Positions 1 to 8,299 of a stretch of 25,480 nt of DNA are shown here, piece by piece. Below the pieces are notes generated by a model that saw only the letters and a list, made by a program, of their open reading frames with translations, did no database searches and was not told the origin of the DNA. The stretch's first letter is position 1. Each line of letters opens with the position of its first letter. Origin of the DNA: Pseudomonadota bacterium (GTDB taxonomy: Bacteria; Pseudomonadota; Alphaproteobacteria; Caulobacterales; Caulobacteraceae); the NCBI GenBank assembly GCA_023434015.1, contig JAEYTM010000208.1:1-25480 (forward strand), given 5' to 3'. The position numbers and the translations under genes were made by a program.

Positions 1-893
1 CGCCGCTGCAGCGCCGGGTCCAGGCTGGTCGGTATGACAACCTCGCCATAGGCCGCCGGCAGGCCGGGGGCGAGCTGGCCATAGAGCCAGTCCGCGAAAT
101 AGGCCCCGCCGGCGTCGGCGAGTCGGCGGCGTTTTGGCTTCACTGGAGAGGTCGCCGCGGCCTCGTCCTCGGTGATCATCTCGGCGTCCGCCATGGCCGC
201 CAGCACCACGCGCTGCCGGGCCTGGGCCGCCGCCAGCCGCCGCGTCGGGGCCAGGTCGGACGGCGCCTTGACCAGCCCGGCCAGCATGGCGGCCTCGCCG
301 AGCGTCAGCGCTTCGGGCGGCTTGTCGAAATAGATGCGGGCGGCCGCACCCAGGCCATAGGCCCCCTCGCCGAAATAGGCGGTGCTCAGGTAGCGGGACA
401 GGATCTCGTCCTTGCTGAGCCGCAGGTCGATCCAGGCCGCGGCGATCGCCTCGTGCAGCTTGCGGCCATAGGTGCGGTCCGGGCCCAGCAGGGTGTTCTT
501 GACGAGCTGCTGGGTGATGGTGCTGCCGCCCTGGACCACCCGGCCCGCGCGCAGGTTCGCCAGCGCCGCGCGGCCGATCCCCAGCAGGTCGACGCCGTGA
601 TGGCTGTAGAACCGCCGATCCTCGATGGCGATGAAGGGCTGGACGACGTGCTGGGGCAGGGCGGCGGCGTCCACGGGCGCTTCGCGAAGCCGCCCGCGCC
701 GCGCGAAGGGCTCGCCCGTCCGGTCGAGCAGGACGGCGGCCGGCGTCGTCGGGACGAGCGGCGGCATGGCCGGCAGGGTGGCGATCACCCAGCAGGCATA
801 GAGCAGGCTGCAGGCCAGGGCGGCGGCCAGGACCAGGCCCGCCGCGCGGAGAAGTCCCGGGCCCGTCGGGCGAGTCGGCATGGCGAGGTTCAT
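1..893 (-). CDS. class A penicillin-binding protein (PBP1-type), N-terminal part, cut by window edge
   Basis: Bifunctional peptidoglycan synthase: a GT51 domain polymerises lipid II and a transpeptidase domain cross-links the strands at the periplasmic face. About 297 codons are visible. A membrane anchor lies at about residues 12-33. GT51 motifs follow in order: [12 protein letters not shown] with the catalytic Glu, [23 protein letters not shown] and [20 protein letters not shown]. The readable part ends at [10 protein letters not shown], the usual linker into the transpeptidase domain, so this is a class A enzyme rather than a monofunctional glycosyltransferase; the SxxK domain lies outside the window. 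The start is taken at the ATG ending at 893; an in-frame ATG at 881 (four codons shorter) is equally possible and neither has a good ribosome site. It lies 82 bp downstream of the amidohydrolase on the same strand. The exact paralogue (PbpC, MrcA) cannot be told from this half. Confidence 0.9.
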   Translation of the reverse strand, partial: MNLAMPTRPTGPGLLRAAGLVLAAALACSLLYACWVIATLPAMPPLVPTTPAAVLLDRTGEPFARRGRLREAPVDAAALPQHVVQPFIAIEDRRFYSHHGVDLLGIGRAALANLRAGRVVQGGSTITQQLVKNTLLGPDRTYGRKLHEAIAAAWIDLRLSKDEILSRYLSTAYFGEGAYGLGAAARIYFDKPPEALTLGEAAMLAGLVKAPSDLAPTRRLAAAQARQRVVLAAMADAEMITEDEAAATSPVKPKRRRLADAGGAYFADWLYGQLAPGLPAAYGEVVIPTSLDPALQR

Positions 894-975
894 CGTCCGC
901 ACCTGGACCGCAAACGAGGCGGAGTTCGGGCGCCCGGCGCGTGACTTCGCCGCACCGGGCTCCCGCCGCTTCCGG

Positions 976-2244
976 TCAGTTCAGCTTGCGGCCGCCGACC
1001 CACACCTGCTCCAGCGTGCGGGTGTGCTTGATGTCGTCGAGCGGATTGGCGCCCAGAACCAGCAGGTCGGCGTGGCGGCCGGGCTGCAGGGTTCCGACCA
1101 CATCGTCGATCCGCATCACCCGCGCCGCGCCGCCGGTCGCGGCGACCAGGGTCTGCATCGGGGTGAGGCCGGACTCGACCATCATCGCCAGCTCCACATG
1201 TTCGAAATAGCCCTGCCAGCGGCCGGTGGGCGCGCCGGTGTCGGTGCCCATGGCGACGGCCACGCCGGCGTCGGACAGCAGTTTCAGGTTGCGTTTGGCC
1301 TGGACCAGGGCCGGCTTGATCTCCTGGGCGGTGGCGCTGGCGCGGACGCTGGCCTGATGTTCCGGCGTCAGCAGCGGGGCGAGCGGCGCCCGGTAGGCCG
1401 CCTCCTTGGTGAAGAACGGGTCGTTGATGAAGTCCGGCGTGGACTCGTAGACGAACACCGACAGGTCGCGGGTGAGGGTGGGGATGTAGCCGATGTCCCT
1501 GGCCTTGATGTCGGCGATCAGCGCCGGGTCGGCGTCGCGGTCGCGGATGCTGTGGGCCAGGATGTCGGCGCCGGCGTCGATCAGGCCGCGGGTCTCCTCG
1601 ACGGTGAACATGTGGGCGGCGACGCGCAGCTTGTCGGCGTGCGACTGGGCGATCATCGCGCCGAAGACGGCCGGATCGCGGATCGGCGCGGTCGCCGGAC
1701 CGATGATGCGGATCTTGCTGATGTCGACACCCTTGCGGGCGTTCGCGGCGACCACCGCGCGTCCGTCGGCCGGGTCCCTCGCCGTCAGGACCGGTCCGGA
1801 AACATAGAGCCGGGCGAGGCCGGCCTGCGGACTGCGGCGCAGTTCGTCGCGCAGCTTGACGCTTTCCACTCCGTCGTCGCCAAGGCTGTAAACCGTGGTC
1901 ACCCCATAGCGGGCATAGAGCGCCAGTTGGTCGGCGAGCTGCTCGCGGGGCGGTTTCGGCGACTTGGCGTCGAGTTCGACGTGGGCGTGGGCGTTGACCA
2001 GGCCCGGCATGATGGTCTTGCCGGCCACGTCGATGTGCTGGGCGCCGGCCGGAATGCGGACCGAGGCGCGCGGGCCGACCGCGGCGACCTTGCCATCGGT
2101 CACCACCACAACCCCGTCGGGGATCGCAGCCTTGCCGGTTCCGTCGATCACCGTCGCGCCGACGAAGGCCTGGGTCGCCGCAGCGGCCGGCAGGGGGGCG
2201 AGGGCCAGAAGGCCGCAAACGGTAAGGCGGTTGAGGAATCGCAT
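976..2244 (-). CDS. exported metal-dependent amidohydrolase (imidazolonepropionase-like)
   Basis: Hydrolase of the amidohydrolase superfamily, 422 residues, predicted exported: residues 1-23 form a signal peptide ([20 protein letters not shown], then AAA). The metal centre can be read directly: HAH at residues 86 and 88, a candidate bridging lysine K177 in VDISKIRI, H211 in AAHMFT, H231 in ILAHSIRD and D335 in MGTDTGAP. The terminal region ([18 protein letters not shown]) is the standard C-terminal beta-sandwich strand of the family. The nearest relatives by pattern are the exported Xaa-Pro or acyl-amino-acid hydrolases found in Caulobacter-type bacteria, but the substrate cannot be inferred. 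It is divergent from the TonB receptor gene (216 bp between starts). The 82-bp gap to the downstream PBP gene contains a short GC-rich dyad (935-939 with 948-952) without a U tract, so read-through is possible. Confidence 0.85.
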   Translation of the reverse strand: MRFLNRLTVCGLLALAPLPAAAATQAFVGATVIDGTGKAAIPDGVVVVTDGKVAAVGPRASVRIPAGAQHIDVAGKTIMPGLVNAHAHVELDAKSPKPPREQLADQLALYARYGVTTVYSLGDDGVESVKLRDELRRSPQAGLARLYVSGPVLTARDPADGRAVVAANARKGVDISKIRIIGPATAPIRDPAVFGAMIAQSHADKLRVAAHMFTVEETRGLIDAGADILAHSIRDRDADPALIADIKARDIGYIPTLTRDLSVFVYESTPDFINDPFFTKEAAYRAPLAPLLTPEHQASVRASATAQEIKPALVQAKRNLKLLSDAGVAVAMGTDTGAPTGRWQGYFEHVELAMMVESGLTPMQTLVAATGGAARVMRIDDVVGTLQPGRHADLLVLGANPLDDIKHTRTLEQVWVGGRKLN

Positions 2245-2329
2245 GCGCTGGACCCGGTGCTGTAGCTGGGGTGCGACATTGGAGCCAGAAAGCGCCGGCT
2301 TTCAAGGCTGCGCTCAAAGACCGGCGGTA

Positions 2330-2357
2330 TTGCTTTTGCGCCGGATTGGCCTACACT
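2330..2357 (+). promoter_or_regulatory. candidate promoter of the TonB receptor gene
   Basis: A TTGCTT element (2330-2335) and a TACACT element (2352-2357) are separated by 16 bp, a plausible housekeeping -35/-10 pair. Transcription would start near 2364, inside the palindromic operator just downstream. Support is pattern only; no start site was measured. Confidence 0.45.
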
Positions 2358-2360
2358 GAA

Positions 2361-2374
2361 TGACACCGGTGTCA
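2361..2374. promoter_or_regulatory. perfect 14-bp palindromic operator, LacI-family-like
   Basis: TGACACCGGTGTCA is a perfect palindrome with a central CG. It directly follows the candidate -10 element and would cover the transcription start, the classical site for a repressor. The ACCGGT core resembles LacI-family operators such as that of E. coli GntR. The regulator is not encoded in this window. Its placement before a TonB receptor and a GH28 enzyme suggests induction by a sugar or uronate; that part is inference. Confidence 0.65.
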
Positions 2375-2390
2375 CGCCGGCGTTGCCAAA

Positions 2391-2400
2391 TGACACCGGT
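2391..2400. promoter_or_regulatory. second, partial operator copy
   Basis: TGACACCGGT at 2391-2400 repeats the first ten bases of the palindrome at 2361 exactly 30 bp downstream, about three helical turns, and both copies are preceded by AA. The right arm is not conserved (AGCG instead of GTCA). It may be an auxiliary half-site in the leader that helps a repressor tetramer or co-operating dimers bind. Confidence 0.5.
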
Positions 2401-2460
2401 AGCGTCGGGCCGCGGACGTCAAAAACGGGCGCTGGGACAGCCGGCGCAAGGGAGGAAGGC

Positions 2461-5457
2461 ATGAGGAACGGGGGCGGAATCCGCCAGCGCTGGCTGAACG
2501 GCGGCGCTTCGACGGCTGTGCTGGCCGTCGCGATCACCATGATGTCAGGGACGGCCACGGCCCAGCCGGCGCGCGACGACACCGTCGAGGAGGTGGTGGT
2601 CACCGGCTTCCGCGCGGCCATCGAAAGCGCCATCGCGCTGAAGCGCAGCGAGACCGGCGTGGTCGATGCGATCAAGGCCGAGGACATCGCCAAGTTTCCC
2701 GACAACAACCTCGCCGAGTCCCTGCAGCGGATTCCCGGCGTGGCGATCACCCGCTCGGCCGGTGAGGGGCGCAACATCACCGTCCGCGGCCTGGGCCCCG
2801 GTTCGACCCGGGTGCGGATCAACGGCCTGGAGGCGTTGACCACCACCGGCGGCTCGGACGCCGACGGCGGGGCCAACCGCAACCGGCAGTTCGACTTCAA
2901 CGTCTTCGCCTCCGAGCTCTTCAACAGCCTGGCGGTGCGCAAGACCCCCTCGGCCAGCGTCGAGGAAGGCTCGCTGGGCGCGACGGTGGATCTGCAGACG
3001 TCCCGGCCGTTCGACTTCGGCGAGGACCAGGTGCTCTCGCTCTCGGGGCAGTACGGCTACAACGACCTGTCCAAGGAATGGGACCCGCGTTTCGCCGGCC
3101 TGGTCTCGAAGACGTTCCTCGACGACACCTTCGGGGTGCTCGCCTCGGTGGCCTATTCGAAGCGCGCCGTGCGAGAGGAGGGCTACAACACCGTCCGATG
3201 GGGCGAGGGGACCTCGAACGGCGGCTGGTGCAGTCCGGCGGGCTACGACACCAACCCGGCCACGGCAGGCCAGCAGTTCAATCCCGGCGCCAATGCTGCG
3301 GTCGGGACCGACGCCGCCAACTGCTTCGCCGGCAATCCTCGTCTGCCGGGCACGGCGGACAATATCGCCAACTACCAGCGCGCCGCCGATCCCGGCAGCT
3401 GGCACCCGCGCATCCCGCGCTACGCCCGCCTGGACTATGAGCAGGAGCGCCTGGGAATCACCGGTGCTCTCCAGTGGCGGCCGACCGACCGGACGGAGGT
3501 CAGCTTCGACTACCTCTACTCGGACTTCAAATCCCACCGCTCGGAGAACTACCTGGAGGGCATCTCCTTCAGCCGCGGCGCGGCCTCGCCCGAGTTCGGC
3601 AAGGTCTACATGATCCCCCGCGTCTTCGAGACCGACGCGAACGGTACGCTGACCTACGGGGTGTTCGACAATACCGACATCCGGCTGGAGAGCCGCGAGG
3701 ACGAACTGCGGACCATCTTCACCCAGTACACCCTCTCGGCCAGCCACGAGTTCAGCGACAATCTGAAGATCAGCGGGGTCCTGGGCACGTCGAAGTCGAG
3801 CTTCAAGAACCCCATCCAGACGACCATCACCTTCGACCGCGCCAACCAGGACGGCTGGATCTACGATGCGCGCGAGACGCCGCAGGCCCCCAACATCACC
3901 TGGGGCTTCGACATCACCGACCCCAACGCCTTCACCTTCACCAACGCCAACGCCAATGGGACGGTGCGGCCCAGCGAGATCCGCCTGCGTCCGCAGTTCG
4001 TGCGCAACGACTTTGACGTCGCCGCCACCGATCTGGAATGGAGGTTCAACGACACCTTCACCCTGCGGCTTGGCGGCTCATGGAAGAAGTACGTCAACGA
4101 CGGGCAGGAGTACCGGCGGGCGACCGAGTTCGCGATTCCCGCCATGCCCGCGGGCGTGACCATGACCTCGCTGTCCGAGCAGCTCACCGGTTTCGGCAAG
4201 GGGCTGGACGGCGCGAACATCCCGACCGGCTGGGTGGTGCCGAACTTCCAGGCCGTCGCCGAGGCCTACGGCATCTACAGCGAGACCGGGGTGTTCGCCC
4301 TGCAGGGCATCCAGAACACCAACGCCCGCGGCAACTTCCGGACCATCACCGAGAAGAGCCAGGCCGGCTACGCCCAGCTCGACTTCGACACCGACGTGCT
4401 GCCCTGGCGGCTGCGCGGCGACGTCGGGGTGCGATATGTGAATACCGACATCACGGCCGAAGGCTACACCTTCGCCGCCGGCGCGCCGGTGCAGCTCACC
4501 GTCGACAACAGCTACGACAACGTGCTGCCGGCGGCGAACATGGTGGCCGAGGTCACCCCGAACCTGCTGGTCCGGGTGGCGGCCGCCAAGGTGATGGTCC
4601 GTCCCGGCCTCGGCGCTCTCAATCCCGGCGGCACGCTCAACACCACCGGCAACCTCGGCATCACCGCCGGCAACCCGCTGCTCAATCCGCAGAAGGCCAA
4701 CACCTTCGACGCCTCGCTGGAATGGTACCCGCAGGGCAATTCGCTGGTGGCGATCGGCTACTTCCGAAAGGAGTTCAAGACCGACTTCGCCACCCAGCGG
4801 CTGACCGGGCCATACAACTCCTTCGGCTTCCCGGATTCGCTGCTGGCCGGCACCGGCCGCGCGCCGACCGACGAGGCGACCTTCACCACCACGATCAACG
4901 TGCCCGGCGGCAAGCCGCTGGAGGGCTTCGAGGTCAATATCCAGCAGCCGTTCACCTTCCTGGTCGACCGCTTCGGCATGCCGGAATGGACGGGCAACTT
5001 CGGGGCGCTGTTCAACTACACCCATGTCACCGGCACGCAGCTGTCGTGCGGCACGACCATCGTCAACGGCGTGTGCTCGATCCCGGTGGAGACCACCCGC
5101 ACGAACGTCTCCAAGCACGCCCACAACCTGACGCTCTACTATGAGGACAGCAAGCTCAGCGCCCGCGCCTCCCTGGCCCACCGCAGCAAGTACATCTTCG
5201 CCGCCCCGTCGGGGAATTCCGGCAACCTGCTGAGCGCCGACCGGACCGAGTATCAGGACGCCGACCTGACGCCCGGCACCACCACCGTCGACGCCTCGAT
5301 CTCCTACCAGCTCACCGAGAAACTGCGGCTCAGCGTCGAGGGCCTCAACCTCACCGACGAGCCGTTCAAGCAGTACAACGACACGGTCGCCCAGCGGATC
5401 TGGACCAACCACCACTTCGGTCGGCAGTTCTATGTGGGCGCCCGCTACACCTTCTAG
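2461..5457 (+). CDS. TonB-dependent outer-membrane receptor (TonB-Xanth-Caul type)
   Basis: Outer-membrane 22-strand beta-barrel that imports a ligand using energy from TonB-ExbB-ExbD. The 998-residue protein has a signal peptide (hydrophobic stretch ending MSGTATA, then QPA), a TonB-box-like EEVVVTG at residues 43-49, and a plug domain with FPDNNLAESLQRIPGVAITR and VRGLGPGSTRVRINGLE, hallmarks of the Xanthomonas/Caulobacter carbohydrate-receptor subfamily. It ends in the barrel signature FYVGARYTF with a terminal Phe. The ATG at 2461 is preferred because GGAGG sits 5 bases upstream (2451-2455) and the signal peptide then begins correctly; the reading frame opens earlier (TTG at 2383), but that would run through the operator. 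The downstream GH28 gene, 57 bp away on the same strand, suggests the ligand is a pectic oligosaccharide; the ligand is inferred from context only. Confidence 0.93.
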   Translation: MRNGGGIRQRWLNGGASTAVLAVAITMMSGTATAQPARDDTVEEVVVTGFRAAIESAIALKRSETGVVDAIKAEDIAKFPDNNLAESLQRIPGVAITRSAGEGRNITVRGLGPGSTRVRINGLEALTTTGGSDADGGANRNRQFDFNVFASELFNSLAVRKTPSASVEEGSLGATVDLQTSRPFDFGEDQVLSLSGQYGYNDLSKEWDPRFAGLVSKTFLDDTFGVLASVAYSKRAVREEGYNTVRWGEGTSNGGWCSPAGYDTNPATAGQQFNPGANAAVGTDAANCFAGNPRLPGTADNIANYQRAADPGSWHPRIPRYARLDYEQERLGITGALQWRPTDRTEVSFDYLYSDFKSHRSENYLEGISFSRGAASPEFGKVYMIPRVFETDANGTLTYGVFDNTDIRLESREDELRTIFTQYTLSASHEFSDNLKISGVLGTSKSSFKNPIQTTITFDRANQDGWIYDARETPQAPNITWGFDITDPNAFTFTNANANGTVRPSEIRLRPQFVRNDFDVAATDLEWRFNDTFTLRLGGSWKKYVNDGQEYRRATEFAIPAMPAGVTMTSLSEQLTGFGKGLDGANIPTGWVVPNFQAVAEAYGIYSETGVFALQGIQNTNARGNFRTITEKSQAGYAQLDFDTDVLPWRLRGDVGVRYVNTDITAEGYTFAAGAPVQLTVDNSYDNVLPAANMVAEVTPNLLVRVAAAKVMVRPGLGALNPGGTLNTTGNLGITAGNPLLNPQKANTFDASLEWYPQGNSLVAIGYFRKEFKTDFATQRLTGPYNSFGFPDSLLAGTGRAPTDEATFTTTINVPGGKPLEGFEVNIQQPFTFLVDRFGMPEWTGNFGALFNYTHVTGTQLSCGTTIVNGVCSIPVETTRTNVSKHAHNLTLYYEDSKLSARASLAHRSKYIFAAPSGNSGNLLSADRTEYQDADLTPGTTTVDASISYQLTEKLRLSVEGLNLTDEPFKQYNDTVAQRIWTNHHFGRQFYVGARYTF

Positions 5458-5467
5458 CGGGCGTCGG

Positions 5468-5492
5468 GGCCGGGCGGCGTGTCCGTCCGGCC
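5468..5492 (+). other. intercistronic stem-loop between receptor and GH28 genes
   Basis: GGCCGGGCGG (5468-5477) pairs with CCGTCCGGCC (5483-5492): ten base pairs, one of them a G-U wobble, closing a five-base loop. It begins 11 bases after the receptor stop codon and ends 22 bases before the GH28 start. There is no U tract, so an intrinsic terminator is unlikely. A role in partial attenuation or in protecting the receptor mRNA 3' end, giving more receptor than enzyme, is inference. Confidence 0.55.
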
Positions 5493-5514
5493 GCACCCGC
5501 TGCGGAGCCGGCAG

Positions 5515-6921
5515 ATGATCGATCGCCGCGAGATGTTGCTCGCCGCCGCCGCGGCGGCGGCGGCCGGGCCCGCGCTGGCCCAGGTCACGGATCGTTCCTG
5601 GCGGATGGCCGAGGAGATCGTCGCGCGCATCCGCCCGCCGGTGTTCCCGGACCGCGATTTCGCCCTGGAGGACTTCGGCGGCGACCCACGCGGCGTCGCC
5701 GACTCCAGCGAGGCCTTCCGCCAGGCCATCGCCGCCTGCCACGCGGCTGGGGGCGGGCGGGTGCTGGTGCGGAGCGGCGACTGGCTGACCGGGCCGATCC
5801 ACCTGAGGAGCAACGTCAACCTGCACCTTCAGAAGGGCGCGCTGGTCCGCTTCAAGACCGACCCGCGCGCCTACCTGCCGCTGGTGTTCACGCGGTGGGA
5901 GGGGGTCGAACTGATGAACTACTCGCCCTTCGTCTACGCCTTCGAGCAGGAGAACATCGCCATCACCGGCGAGGGGACCTTCGACGGCCAGTGCAGCCGC
6001 GAGCACTGGTGGACCTGGAAGGGCCGCTGGAAGCAGAACCAGCACGGCTGGCGGGAGGGGATGCCGGACCAGCGCAAGGCCCGCGCCATCCTGTTCCAGA
6101 TGGCCGAGGACCGCACTCCGGTCGCCGAGCGGCTGTTCGGCGAGGGCCACTACCTGCGGCCCAGCTTCATCCAGCCCTATCGCTGCCGCAACGTACTGAT
6201 CGAGGGCGTCAGCCTGCGCCGTTCGCCCATGTGGCAGGTGCACCCGGTGCTCTGCACCAACGTCACCATCCGCAAGCTCAACATCGACTCCCACGGCCCC
6301 AACAACGATGGCTGCGATCCGGAATCCTGTCGCGACCTGCTGATCGAGGACTGCTACTTCGCTACAGGAGATGACTGCATCGCCTTGAATTCAGGGCGAA
6401 ATGAGGATGGCCGTCGGGTGGCGGCGCCGTGTGAGAACGTGGTCATCCGCGGCTGCCGCATGGCCGACGGCCACGGCGGCCTGACCATCGGCAGCCAGAT
6501 CTCCGGCGGGGTGCGGAACGTCTTCGCCGAGGCCTGCCGCCTGGACAGTCCCAACCTCGACCACGCGATCCGCTTCAAGAACAACGCCCTGCGCGGCGGC
6601 GTCGTCGAGCACGTCCGCTTCCGCGACCTGCAGGTCGGCGAGGTGCGGCGGGCGGTCGTCACCGTCGACTTCAACTACGAGGAGGGGGCGCAGGGCCGTT
6701 TCACCCCCGTGCTGCGCGACGTCGAGATCCGCAACGTCCGCAGCTCGAAAAGCGCCCGGGCGGTCGATCTCCAGGGGCTGGCGAACGGTCCGGTGGACGA
6801 CATCACCCTGGTCGACTGCGATTTCGACGGGGTCGCCGAGCCGTCGACGGTGAGGTTCGTGCGGAGGCTCAAGCTTGAGAACGTGCGGGTCAACGGGCGG
6901 CAGGTCGGCGCCCTGACCTAG
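5515..6921 (+). CDS. glycoside hydrolase family 28 (polygalacturonase-type), Tat-exported
   Basis: Predicted to hydrolyse alpha-1,4-galacturonan or a related pectic chain by inversion. The 468-residue protein folds as a right-handed beta-helix in the GH28 family. All catalytic positions can be seen: D265 in PNNDG, D286 and D287 in GDDC, H320 in GHGG, and R353/K355 in RFK; the spacings D265-D286 (21) and H320-R353 (33) match those of fungal endo-polygalacturonases. Residues 1-22 carry twin arginines (DRREML) before an alanine-rich core ending PALA, indicating Tat export to the periplasm. The ATG at 5515 has GGAG at 5504-5507; the GTG at 5479 lies in the loop of the upstream hairpin and is unlikely. 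It is probably co-transcribed with the receptor. Endo versus exo action, or rhamnogalacturonan specificity, cannot be decided here. Its stop codon overlaps that of convergent pqqE. Confidence 0.9.
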   Translation: MIDRREMLLAAAAAAAAGPALAQVTDRSWRMAEEIVARIRPPVFPDRDFALEDFGGDPRGVADSSEAFRQAIAACHAAGGGRVLVRSGDWLTGPIHLRSNVNLHLQKGALVRFKTDPRAYLPLVFTRWEGVELMNYSPFVYAFEQENIAITGEGTFDGQCSREHWWTWKGRWKQNQHGWREGMPDQRKARAILFQMAEDRTPVAERLFGEGHYLRPSFIQPYRCRNVLIEGVSLRRSPMWQVHPVLCTNVTIRKLNIDSHGPNNDGCDPESCRDLLIEDCYFATGDDCIALNSGRNEDGRRVAAPCENVVIRGCRMADGHGGLTIGSQISGGVRNVFAEACRLDSPNLDHAIRFKNNALRGGVVEHVRFRDLQVGEVRRAVVTVDFNYEEGAQGRFTPVLRDVEIRNVRSSKSARAVDLQGLANGPVDDITLVDCDFDGVAEPSTVRFVRRLKLENVRVNGRQVGALT

Positions 6922-8015
6922 CTCTGGGGCGCCCTGGCGATCCGGCGATAGACGAACGGCGGCGGCGGCCGGGCCGCTTCCGCCACCGCCGCGCCGAGCA
7001 TGTCGGCATGGAACGGCGAGCGCTGGCAGGCCGGGTCGGTCGCGGCGGCGTCGCCGGTGAGGGCGAAGGCCTGGCACCGGCATCCGCCCCAGTCGTCTTC
7101 CTTGAAGGCGCAACTGCGGCACGGCTGCGGCATCCACTCCGTTCCGCGGAACTGCATGAACGCCTGGCCCTCGGTCCAGATTTCGGCCAGCGACCGCGCC
7201 TGGACGTTGTCGAACTGCATGCCTTCGATGGAGGCGGCGGCGTGGCAGGGCAGGACCCGGCCGCGCGGGTCCACCACCAGGAACTGGCTTCCCCAGCCGC
7301 CCATGCACGGCTTCGGCCGGCTGGCGTAGTAGTCGGGCACCACATAGTCGATGGCGAGGACGCCGCGCAGGCGCTCGCGCGCCGCGGCGACGGTGGCTGT
7401 GGCGCGGTCGAGCTGGTCGCGGGCGGGCATCAGGGCGGCGCGATTGGCCAGGGCCCAGCCATAGTACTGGACGTGGGCCACCTCGAGCCGTCCCGCGCCC
7501 AGCTCGACCGCCATGGCGATGATGTCGTCCAGCCGATCGAGGTTCTGGCGATGGACCACGGCGTTGACGGTGAGCGGCAGGCCGGCGGCGACGACCGCGC
7601 GGGCCGCCGCCAGCTTGCGCGCGTGACCCCCGGCGTACCCGCCGACATGATCGGCGAGCGCCGCCTCGCTGGCCTGGAAGCTGACCTGCACATGGTCGAG
7701 GCCGGCGTCGTAGAGGGCGGCGATCCGCGCCTCGTCCAGGGTGACGGCCGAGGTGATCAGATTGGTGTAGAGGCCCGCGTCGCGCGCCGCGGCGACCAGT
7801 TCGACGAGGTCGCGGCGGGCGCAGGGCTCGCCGCCGGACAGGTGGACCTGCAGCACGCCCAGCGCAGCGGCCTCGCGGAACACGCGGCTCCAGGTGGCGG
7901 TGTCCAGCTCGGCCGCCACCCGGGCCAGTTCGACCGGGTTGGAGCAGTATGGGCACTGCAAGGGGCAGCGGTGGGTCAGTTCCGCCAGCAGGCCGATGGG
8001 CGGCTTCTGGCTCAT
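6918..8015 (-). CDS. pqqE: PqqE, radical SAM PqqA peptide cyclase
   Basis: Radical S-adenosylmethionine enzyme that forms the Glu-Tyr carbon-carbon bond in PqqA, the first step in PQQ synthesis, working with the chaperone PqqD. The protein has 365 residues. C17, C21 and C24 form the CxxxCxxC cluster motif (TNHRCPLQCPYC-like: THRCPLQCPYC), followed by LSGGEPCARRDL. The C-terminal SPASM region supplies the auxiliary cluster cysteines (KPCMGGWGS, VLPCHAA, QPCRSCAFKEDDWGGCRCQAF). The start at 8015 lies within ATGA shared with the stop of pqqD; an upstream extension of the frame is antisense-like and lacks family similarity. Last gene of the operon. Its TAG stop and that of the convergent GH28 gene share the palindrome CTAG. 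Confidence 0.96.
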   Translation of the reverse strand: MSQKPPIGLLAELTHRCPLQCPYCSNPVELARVAAELDTATWSRVFREAAALGVLQVHLSGGEPCARRDLVELVAAARDAGLYTNLITSAVTLDEARIAALYDAGLDHVQVSFQASEAALADHVGGYAGGHARKLAAARAVVAAGLPLTVNAVVHRQNLDRLDDIIAMAVELGAGRLEVAHVQYYGWALANRAALMPARDQLDRATATVAAARERLRGVLAIDYVVPDYYASRPKPCMGGWGSQFLVVDPRGRVLPCHAAASIEGMQFDNVQARSLAEIWTEGQAFMQFRGTEWMPQPCRSCAFKEDDWGGCRCQAFALTGDAAATDPACQRSPFHADMLGAAVAEAARPPPPFVYRRIARAPQS

Positions 8016-8299
8016 CGGCGCACGAAACCCTTCGCTGCCAGGTCGTTGAACAGGTCGATCACGTCGGCCGCGACCTGTTCGCGGGGGGCCTCGAAGGCCT
8101 CGGCCAGCCGGTCGATGATCTGGCCGAGGGTGGCCTGGCCGTCGCACAGCTTCAGCACCTCGACGGCGATCTCGTCGGGCATCAGCACCCGCTCGGGGCC
8201 GAGCAGGACCCAGCTCTGGCGCGCCTCGTCGAACCGGAACCGCACATGGCGCGGAAAGGCCGGGACATCGGCTTCCGAGAACCGGAGTGCGTCGCTCAC
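8012..8299 (-). CDS. pqqD: PqqD, PqqA-binding chaperone
   Basis: Small peptide chaperone (95 residues) that binds PqqA and presents it to PqqE; it belongs to the RiPP recognition element fold. Typical features are FPRHVRFRFDEARQSWVLLGPERVL at the N-terminal beta-hairpin region (read from about residue 15) and the helical part with DGQATLGQIIDRLAEAF and DVIDLFNDLAAKGFV. The GTG start at 8299 is inside GTGA, shared with the stop of pqqC, and the stop overlaps the pqqE start by 4 bp, so the three genes are probably translationally coupled. A longer frame exists upstream but would lie inside pqqC. Confidence 0.93.
   Translation of the reverse strand: MSDALRFSEADVPAFPRHVRFRFDEARQSWVLLGPERVLMPDEIAVEVLKLCDGQATLGQIIDRLAEAFEAPREQVAADVIDLFNDLAAKGFVRR

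Noticed and set aside
894..975. Terminator between the amidohydrolase and the PBP gene (dyad 935-939 with 948-952)
   Set aside because: Only five pairs in GC-rich sequence with no U tract; such dyads are frequent by chance here.
880..2317. Long open frames on both strands over the amidohydrolase region (880-2265 plus, 890-2317 minus)
   Set aside because: The minus-strand frame 976-2244 carries the signal peptide and complete metal-binding residues; the others have shadow composition.
4078..6294. 738-codon open frame antisense to the TonB receptor and GH28 genes
   Set aside because: It lacks recognisable domains and is rich in Arg, Gly, Val, Asp and His, as expected of the complement of GC-rich codons; both plus-strand proteins have clear family motifs.
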